A DNA stretch of 64,000 bases, from positions 20,995 through 84,994 of the forward strand of contig CAZIID010000001.1 of the NCBI GenBank assembly GCA_964539415.1. Reading direction: 5' to 3'. Below, in pieces: positions 58,719 to 64,000 of the stretch (position 1 is the stretch's first letter; the number at the start of each line of letters is the position of its first letter). The notes below the pieces were generated by a model, which was not told the origin of the DNA, made no database searches, and saw only the letters and a list, made by a program, of their open reading frames with translations. A program made the translations under genes and the position numbers. The DNA is from CAYQFQ01 sp964539415. Its GTDB lineage: Bacteria > Patescibacteriota > Minisyncoccia > Phycocordibacterales > GWA1-40-21.

Positions 58719-59273
58719 ATGGAAAAAACTATTTTAGCAGTTGTGGGTTTGCCGGGTGCAGGAAAGACGGAAGTTGTTGAGTATATAATTAAAAAAACTA
58801 AATGGCCAAAAGTTTATCTTGGGGATGCAACTTTTGAAGAAATGAAAAAAAGTTGTCTTGAAGTAAATGAGGTGAATGAGAGAAAGACTAGAGAAGGAAT
58901 TAGGGCAAAACTCGGTATGGGTGCTTATGCTATTTTAAATATTCAAAAAGTGAGAGACTTATCAAAGTCATCAAGTGTTCTTATTGAGAGCCTTTATAGT
59001 TGGGAAGAATATCTTGAGTTTAAAAAAGAATTCGGTGATGAATTTAAGGTTTTGGCTATACATTCTTCTCCAGATATGCGTATAAAAAGATTAGAAAATC
59101 GTCCATGTAGACCACTAAAAAAAGACGAGGTTATATCAAGGGATTATTCTCAAATTGAAAACTTACATCAAGCAGGCCCTATTGCAAGAGCTGATTTTTC
59201 CATAATAAATGAAGGTAAAAGAGAGGATTTGTATGAAGGTATAGATAAAGTTATCGCGACTTTGACTAAATAA
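58719..59273 (+). CDS. P-loop nucleotide kinase-like protein (dephospho-CoA kinase-like)
   Basis: 184 residues. Walker A VVGLPGAGKTEVVEYI (about 8-23) and the lid-like region RIKRLENRPCRPLKKDEVIS resemble AAA/P-loop kinases often annotated as dephospho-CoA kinase-like. The true substrate is not evident. Given its neighbours (dCMP deaminase, tmk), a nucleotide substrate is possible. It sits 13 bases after the deaminase stop. Confidence 0.65.
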   Translation: MEKTILAVVGLPGAGKTEVVEYIIKKTKWPKVYLGDATFEEMKKSCLEVNEVNERKTREGIRAKLGMGAYAILNIQKVRDLSKSSSVLIESLYSWEEYLEFKKEFGDEFKVLAIHSSPDMRIKRLENRPCRPLKKDEVISRDYSQIENLHQAGPIARADFSIINEGKREDLYEGIDKVIATLTK

Positions 59274-59350
59274 AACAAATTAAATTTGTTTTATTTTTTA
59301 TTAAGATGTAATATCCAGGAAGGAAGTTATTTAAAATAAAAGGATAAAAA

Positions 59351-59977
59351 ATGAAAAAAGGATTATTTATTGTAGTGGATAGTGGTGAAGGTGCTGGAAA
59401 AACTTCGCAACTAAATAGAGCAAAAGATTTTTTTGGTGATTCTTTGGTGTTAACTCGTGAACCAGGTGGTTCACCTTATGCTGAAGAGATTCGTCATATA
59501 ATTTTGAAATCTCCACATGCAGGACAAGCTGACGCGAAAACTTTGTTTGCTTTATTTTGGGCGGCACGAGCTGACCACTTAAAGAATACTATCATCCCAG
59601 CACTTGAAGCAGGGAAGACGGTTATTACGGACAGGTTTGATTCTTCCACTTTTGCTTATCAGATTATTGCTCAGGGTGCCACCGAACTAAAAGACTTCTT
59701 TTGGCAAATGCGTGATTTTTATCTCGGTGATTTAAAACCTGATCTTTATATATATTTTGATATTGATCCAGTTGTTGGTTTGGCTCGCAAGGGTAAACAG
59801 GGAGCTGAAGAATCAAATCATTTTGAGGCGCGGGAGATAGATTTTCATAATCGTTTGCGTGATGGTTATAGAGAATTTATTAAACATGTTCCTCATGAGG
59901 TTATTGACGCTAGTCAGCCGATAGATAAAGTATGGGAGGCATTCAAATCTGTACTTGAGAAATCATTTAAAAAATAG
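59351..59977 (+). CDS. tmk: Thymidylate kinase
   Basis: 208 residues, normal length. It phosphorylates dTMP to dTDP. P-loop DSGEGAGKTSQL (variant of the usual EGxDGAGKT), TREPGGSPYAEEIRH, TDRFDSSTFAYQ and the lid region ARKGKQGAEESNHFE are visible. The start has a Shine-Dalgarno-like AAGGAT six bases before ATG 59351. It ends at a strong terminator facing folA-thyA. Confidence 0.92.
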   Translation: MKKGLFIVVDSGEGAGKTSQLNRAKDFFGDSLVLTREPGGSPYAEEIRHIILKSPHAGQADAKTLFALFWAARADHLKNTIIPALEAGKTVITDRFDSSTFAYQIIAQGATELKDFFWQMRDFYLGDLKPDLYIYFDIDPVVGLARKGKQGAEESNHFEAREIDFHNRLRDGYREFIKHVPHEVIDASQPIDKVWEAFKSVLEKSFKK

Positions 59978-59990
59978 TTATCTAAAAAAT

Positions 59991-60022
59991 AAAGGGCATC
60001 CGCTAGCGGATGCCCTTTTTCT
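59991..60022. terminator. Bidirectional terminator between tmk and folA
   Basis: AAAGGGCATCCGC and GCGGATGCCCTTT form a 13-bp stem with loop TA; T-run on the plus strand. Confidence 0.85.
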
Positions 60023-60029
60023 TATCAAA

Positions 60030-60527
60030 CTAAACTCTAATATACTGAAGAAAAGCAAAACTATGTAAATGTTTTTCGTCTTTACTATGCTGCTCTGAAG
60101 ATATTAATTTCCAGTCTTCGTCACTGATATCCGGGAAGAATGTGTCACCATCACAAATGATATCGACTTGAGTAATATATAACTTGTCTGATACCGATAG
60201 GAATTGATCGTAGATCTTTCCTCCACCAATAACAAACACCTCCTCCAGGCTTGATGAAAACATTTTTATTGCTTCATCAACAGAATTGATTACTGTGCAA
60301 CCCGGAGCATTAAAACCCGTAGCTGAAGTAATAACGATATTTTTCCTATCAGGTAAGGCGTGTCCCAATCTGGACACAATCGACTCATAGGTTTTTCTAC
60401 CCATGACCACGGTGTGTCCTTTTGTGATTTTGGCAAAATGCTTCAAATCATCAGAAAGTTTCCATGGCAAATCTTCTTTGTTTCCGATTACTCCATTGGA
60501 TGATCTTGCAACAATTATTGATATCAT
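60030..60527 (-). CDS. folA: Dihydrofolate reductase
   Basis: 165 residues. It regenerates tetrahydrofolate after the thymidylate synthase reaction. GVIGNKEDLPWKLSDDLKHF carries the substrate-site acid, and VVMGRKTYESI and VFVIGGGKIYDQFL are the cofactor motifs. A Shine-Dalgarno AAGGAG lies about six bases before the ATG. It is 20 bases downstream of thyA on the same strand, so both share a transcript. Confidence 0.95.
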   Translation of the reverse strand: MISIIVARSSNGVIGNKEDLPWKLSDDLKHFAKITKGHTVVMGRKTYESIVSRLGHALPDRKNIVITSATGFNAPGCTVINSVDEAIKMFSSSLEEVFVIGGGKIYDQFLSVSDKLYITQVDIICDGDTFFPDISDEDWKLISSEQHSKDEKHLHSFAFLQYIRV

Positions 60528-60547
60528 ATTTTCTCCTTTAGATTTTA

Positions 60548-61375
60548 CTAAACGATCATCTCAGCCTTAATAGATGGATGATGTTCGTAGTCAACCAACT
60601 TGATATCATTCATCGTAAACTTATCAATGTCCTTAACTTCTGGGTTGAGCCAGAGCTTAGGTAGCTTCATAGGATCACGAGAAAGTTGTTCTTTTACCGC
60701 ATCAAAGTGCTCGTGATAGATGTGAGCATCATTGAGTGTTAGGACACACTCATATGGTTTTAGACCAACAACTTGTGCCACCATAGAAAGTAACAATGCG
60801 TAAGAAGCGATATTGAAGGGGACTCCCAAAAACATATCACAACTACGTTGTGTCATGTGGAGAGAAATTTTCCCATCTGCGACGAAGAATTGAAATATCA
60901 TATGACAAGGTGGCAGAGCCATTTGATCAAGCTCTCCTGGATTCCACGCTGTTACAACAAGACGCCTGTCATTCGGATCGGTTTTGAGTTTATTTATGAG
61001 ACTTGCGATTTGATCAACAGTTGTGCCGTCAGGTTTTTTCCATGTTCTCCATTGGACCCCATAGACTCTTCCGAGATCACCTGGGAATTTTGCTTTTGGT
61101 TTCCAATAAGGAGCCTCAGCATTATCTGTCCAGATAGTATGGTCTTTTCCCATGATTTCTTTGAGTCTGTTGTCACTGTCGCTACCTTCTAGAAACCAGA
61201 GTAGTTCACCTTTAACCGCATTGAAAGCAAGTTGCTTCGTTGTGACCGCAGGGAAACCTTCCTCCAAGTTAAAACGCATTTGAATCGCAAAATTTGCTCT
61301 TGTTACGGCATTTCTGCCTTTGCGATCAACACCAGTTTCCAAAATTTTCTTCAATACTTCATTATATATTTTCAT
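60548..61375 (-). CDS. thyA: Thymidylate synthase (ThyA)
   Basis: 275 residues. It makes dTMP from dUMP with methylene-tetrahydrofolate. The catalytic Cys157 is in MALPPCHMIFQFFV; RSCDMFLGVPFNIASYALL and NDAHIYHEHFDAVKEQ complete the site. The N-terminus MKIYNEVLKKILETGVDRKG is typical. AAAGGT precedes the start by six bases, a moderate ribosome site. It is the first gene of the thyA-folA operon and diverges from glyA. Confidence 0.97.
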   Translation of the reverse strand: MKIYNEVLKKILETGVDRKGRNAVTRANFAIQMRFNLEEGFPAVTTKQLAFNAVKGELLWFLEGSDSDNRLKEIMGKDHTIWTDNAEAPYWKPKAKFPGDLGRVYGVQWRTWKKPDGTTVDQIASLINKLKTDPNDRRLVVTAWNPGELDQMALPPCHMIFQFFVADGKISLHMTQRSCDMFLGVPFNIASYALLLSMVAQVVGLKPYECVLTLNDAHIYHEHFDAVKEQLSRDPMKLPKLWLNPEVKDIDKFTMNDIKLVDYEHHPSIKAEMIV

Positions 61376-61521
61376 ACGTTTACCTTTCTTTATGTTTTTA
61401 AAAAAGACCGAATTAGTCTTTATTTATAATATCTTTAATTCTATAAAAAACAAGCTTGTTATTGGTATGGTTTTAACTTAAACTTATTAATAATATTTAA
61501 TAAATAATTTTAGCTCAAACT

Positions 61522-62730
61522 ATGAAAGATAAACAAATTGAGAAGCTCATAAGGGCCGAAGAAGTAAGACAGAAAAAAACAATTTCACTTATCGCGTCAG
61601 AAAACTATGTTTCTGAAGATGTTCTGAAAGCTTTAGGTTCAAAATTCACTAATAAATATTCAGAAGGTTATCCCGGCAAGAGATATTACAAAGGTCAGAC
61701 TTATACAGATAAAGTGGAAGAACTTTGTAGAGAAAGAGCCTTAAAACTTTTTGGGCTATCAAAGGATAAATGGGGAGTAAATGTTCAAGGACTTTCAGGA
61801 TCACCTGCAAACTTGGCAGTGTATTTAGCTTTGGTACCAAAAGGAGGCCTAAACGGAGTCGGCCAAGGGAAAGTAATGGGTATGTCACTGGATCATGGAG
61901 GACACCTTACTCATGGACACAAAGTTTCCGCTACTGGAAAAATCTGGACTCAGATTCCTTATGGAGTAAATAAAGATACAGAGGTTTTGGACTATGATGA
62001 TCTAAAAAAGATTGCGGTTGAAAACAAACCAAATATGATAATTGCAGGGTTTACTGCATATCCAAGAATTGTAGATTTTAAAAAGTTTAGAGAAATTGCA
62101 GACGCTTGTGGTGCGATACTTATGGTAGATATGTCACACTTTGCAGGACTTGTAGCAGGTGGTGCATATCCATCACCGTTTCCATTTGCAGATGTTGTAA
62201 CAACAACAGTCCACAAAACTCTGCGAGGTCCAAGAAGTGCGCTCATCTTTTCAAGAAGAGACAAAACTCAAACTAGTGCAAAGGGTAATGAAATAAGTTT
62301 TTCAGATTTGATAGACAAAGCTGTTTTTCCAGGCCTTCAGGGTGGACCACATATGAATCAGATTGCCGCTGTTGCTGTAGCACTAAAAGAAGCTTCAACT
62401 CCTGCATTTAAAAAATATGCAAAGCAAGTTATAAAAAATGCGAAAGTTCTCGCTGACGAATTAAAGAAACTTGGTTGGAAAATTATTTCAGGCGGAACAG
62501 ATAGTCATCTTATTTTGATGGACACAGGAAATATTAGTGGAGCAGAAGCAAGCGATAAGCTTGAAAAAGAGGGAATCATTGTGAATAAAAATACAATTCC
62601 AAATGAAAAGAGATCACCACAAGACCCTTCAGGAATAAGACTGGGGACTGCAGGAGAGACAACAAGGGGAGCGAAAGAGAAAGATATGATAAAGTTGGCG
62701 AAGAGAATAGATAAAGCGCTAAAGAGCTAG
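61522..62730 (+). CDS. glyA: Serine hydroxymethyltransferase
   Basis: 402 residues. A PLP enzyme that makes glycine and methylene-tetrahydrofolate from serine, feeding thymidylate synthase. The PLP lysine is K232 in TTTVHKTLRGPR. SLIASENYVSEDVLKALGS, YPGKRYYKG, MVDMSHFAGLVAGG and FPGLQGGPHMNQIAA are family hallmarks. The 5' region has no clear Shine-Dalgarno sequence or TATAAT. It divides from thyA by about 145 bases. Confidence 0.97.
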   Translation: MKDKQIEKLIRAEEVRQKKTISLIASENYVSEDVLKALGSKFTNKYSEGYPGKRYYKGQTYTDKVEELCRERALKLFGLSKDKWGVNVQGLSGSPANLAVYLALVPKGGLNGVGQGKVMGMSLDHGGHLTHGHKVSATGKIWTQIPYGVNKDTEVLDYDDLKKIAVENKPNMIIAGFTAYPRIVDFKKFREIADACGAILMVDMSHFAGLVAGGAYPSPFPFADVVTTTVHKTLRGPRSALIFSRRDKTQTSAKGNEISFSDLIDKAVFPGLQGGPHMNQIAAVAVALKEASTPAFKKYAKQVIKNAKVLADELKKLGWKIISGGTDSHLILMDTGNISGAEASDKLEKEGIIVNKNTIPNEKRSPQDPSGIRLGTAGETTRGAKEKDMIKLAKRIDKALKS

Positions 62731-62772
62731 TCGAAAGCTGAAAGTCTAAAGTAGAAAGAAAAAAAAGAGGGA

Positions 62773-62806
62773 AAGATGGCGAGTTTGCTTTGCAAACTCG
62801 CCATCT
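62773..62806 (+). terminator. Hairpin after glyA
   Basis: AAGATGGCGAGTTTG and CAAACTCGCCATCTT form a 15-bp perfect stem. No long T-run follows, so termination strength is uncertain. Confidence 0.6.
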
Positions 62807-62906
62807 TGCATTTTATGTTCTTCGGTGTTAATTTTCACTTAGATAGTTATGACGGACAAAGTGTCTGCCCTCTAGCTTGTAGAACATCAAAATAGGAGAA
62901 GTCGAC

Positions 62907-63407
62907 ATGGGAAGCTCAAACCCTCTCGACCTGTCGCTCCGCGATATACGCGGACCGATGATAGACCTGCTGGATAAGTTACACAGCAACATGGGGAACG
63001 TTTACTTGGAGGAGTTAAAAAAACTTCTTCGGCAGGAACCTTGTTGGGCGGAAGGTATGATTTATATTCCGCTTGAGTGGAGCCCCGATTTCTGTCAGTG
63101 TCCAGGTTTGAATATTGATTCAATGAAAATAATTTACAACACAGGTAATGGGGAAGGTTGGAGACTTCCCAGTTATAGTGAAGTACGCCGTTACATCCAG
63201 AAAAAAGAACTCGGATTTAAAACAGAGACATTTTACTGGACAAGCGAATCAGAGGAGGTGGCACCACCTGGTCGTCTTCGCACAATAAAAGTCTACGAGA
63301 ATTATGAAAACTGTTGTTGTAGCTCATTTTACAAGGACTTACGCGTGAAGGGCATTGATTTTCCTCATTTACGCCTTTGTCGACCGATGAAAATTCAGGG
63401 TCACTAA
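62907..63407 (+). CDS. Lcl/DUF1566-like protein without signal peptide
   Basis: 166 residues. The N-terminal half is helical (LRDIRGPMIDLLDKLHSNMG). The C-terminal half has GEGWRLPSYSEVRRYIQ, TFYWTSESEE and LRLCRPM, the pattern of Lcl/DUF1566 domains. No signal peptide is visible. AGGAG lies ten bases before ATG 62907 (GTCGACATGGG). The bases look distinctly richer in GC than the neighbours and codon choice differs, suggesting transfer. It is flanked by strong hairpins. Confidence 0.6.
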   Translation: MGSSNPLDLSLRDIRGPMIDLLDKLHSNMGNVYLEELKKLLRQEPCWAEGMIYIPLEWSPDFCQCPGLNIDSMKIIYNTGNGEGWRLPSYSEVRRYIQKKELGFKTETFYWTSESEEVAPPGRLRTIKVYENYENCCCSSFYKDLRVKGIDFPHLRLCRPMKIQGH

Positions 63408-63413
63408 CAAGTC

Positions 63414-63442
63414 GCTCCGGAACATTCGTTCCGGAGCTTTTT
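63414..63442 (+). terminator. Terminator of the Lcl-like gene
   Basis: GCTCCGGAAC and GTTCCGGAGC with loop ATTC, then TTTTT. Confidence 0.9.
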
Positions 63443-63463
63443 ATTTTATGCTAATATAACTAT

Positions 63464-63886
63464 ATGATTTTAAAGATTAAAAAACTAAATGCAGATGCAA
63501 TAGTTCCAAAATATGCTACAAAAGATGATGCGGGTATGGATTTGTTTGCTATTGAAAATATTGAGCTATCACCTATGGAAAGAGTCCAGATTGGAACTGG
63601 TATAGCCATGGAGATTCCAGAAGGTTATGTAGGACTAATATGGGACAAAAGTGGACTGTCTCACAAATTTGGTATAAAAACTCTTGGTGGTGTAATAGAT
63701 TCTGGTTATCGTGGAGAAATTAAAATCGGTGTAATAAATTTAGGAAAAGAAAAATATATTTTTGAAAAGGGTCATAAAGTTGCTCAAATGATAATTCAAA
63801 AAAAAGAAAGTCCTGAAATTATAGAAACAGATTGTTTGAGTGATTCAGAAAGAGGGGATGGATGTTTTGGTAGCACGGGAAAATAA
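63464..63886 (+). CDS. dut: dUTP diphosphatase (dUTPase)
   Basis: 140 residues. It hydrolyses dUTP to dUMP, keeping uracil out of DNA and supplying thyA. All five trimeric-dUTPase motifs are seen: DDAGMDLFA (1), WDKSGLSHK (2), GGVIDSGYRGEIKIGVIN (3), KGHKVAQMII (4) and ERGDGCFGSTGK (5, with Cys where the second Gly of GxGGFGSTG is usual). TG-C-TAATAT before the ATG looks like an extended -10, 6 bases from the start. Confidence 0.95.
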   Translation: MILKIKKLNADAIVPKYATKDDAGMDLFAIENIELSPMERVQIGTGIAMEIPEGYVGLIWDKSGLSHKFGIKTLGGVIDSGYRGEIKIGVINLGKEKYIFEKGHKVAQMIIQKKESPEIIETDCLSDSERGDGCFGSTGK

Positions 63887-63904
63887 AAATGAAAAGTTCT
63901 TGCC

Positions 63905-63930
63905 ACATCTACGCCATGGCGTAGATGTGT
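63905..63930. repeat. Perfect 26-base palindrome after dut
   Basis: CACATCTACGCC and GGCGTAGATGTG around AT; followed by TATTTTAAAA. It may be a terminator of dut or a binding site. Confidence 0.5.
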
Positions 63931-63974
63931 ATTTTAAAATATATAAAAAAATTTGTTCAGCCAAGTTAGAAAAA

Positions 63975-64000
63975 ACCCGCAGTTCGTGAGAACTGCGGGT
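63975..64000. terminator. Terminator-like hairpin at the window end
   Basis: ACCCGCAGTTC and GAACTGCGGGT with loop GTGA. A-rich before it; the T-run on the plus strand, if any, lies beyond the window. Confidence 0.6.

Noticed and set aside
1..64000. Alternative genetic code (UGA as Gly or Trp)
   Set aside because: UGA ends rsmA and several other genes at the expected family length, and no conserved gene reads through UGA.
1..64000. tRNA or rRNA genes
   Set aside because: I looked through the gene-free stretches for cloverleaf signatures such as GTTCGANTC with flanking stems and for rRNA motifs and found none.

Overview
The window reads as a chromosomal segment of an AT-rich Candidate Phyla Radiation bacterium, most likely a Parcubacteria/Paceibacteria lineage of Patescibacteria. 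This is inferred from several features: reduced versions of household proteins (trigger factor without its PPIase domain, DNA polymerase I without a recognisable proofreading domain, a short YebC), a small chromosomal type IV secretion-like cluster, type IV pilus genes, very large exported repeat proteins, and rplK without a following rplA. UGA behaves as a normal stop codon (for example at the end of rsmA), so the UGA=Gly code of Gracilibacteria/SR1 does not apply. No rRNA, tRNA or CRISPR was seen.

Layout. 1-4.3 kb: 3' end of a UvrD/PcrA helicase, a REP-associated transposase that needs a -1 frameshift and is surrounded by its palindromes, rsmA, and a membrane protein fused to a spermidine-synthase-like domain. 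4.4-16.1 kb: type IV secretion-like locus (calcium-repeat membrane protein, exported proteins, VirB6/TrbL-like, PrgI, split VirB4/TraC, T4SS pilin, beta-propeller-like protein). 16.2-21.3 kb: replication origin (jag-yidC-rnpA-rpmH diverging from dnaA-dnaN-DciA-like). 21.3-43.5 kb: PBP1A, ruvC, yebC, ruvB, first PilB-like ATPase, tsaE, polA, tig and nusA, interleaved with two paralogous giant surface proteins, a small Lcl-domain protein and two candidate structured RNAs. 43.6-50.1 kb: pilB-pilC-pseudopilin operon. 50.1-57.3 kb: AI-2E-type permease, metG, tatD, a methyltransferase, a SIMPL protein, secE-nusG-rplK. 57.5-64 kb: a nucleotide module (ndk, dCMP deaminase, P-loop kinase, tmk, folA, thyA, glyA, dut) that covers dUMP and dTMP formation and one-carbon recycling.

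Gene expression. Most first genes of transcription units have a TATAAT-like -10 box ending only about 4-10 bases before the start codon, so their mRNAs should be leaderless or nearly so. A few genes carry strong Shine-Dalgarno sequences instead, and two of those also look richer in GC. Many genes end in strong intrinsic terminators, often bidirectional. nusA and secE-nusG have leader hairpins followed by U-runs.

The most notable unexplained elements are: a roughly 270-base candidate RNA with a near-consensus promoter and a 16-bp perfect closing helix (30076-30385); a second candidate RNA on the minus strand (25500-25690); a pair of hairpin repeats after rplK whose only two differences are compensatory; and REP palindromes sitting inside the transposase and polA reading frames.
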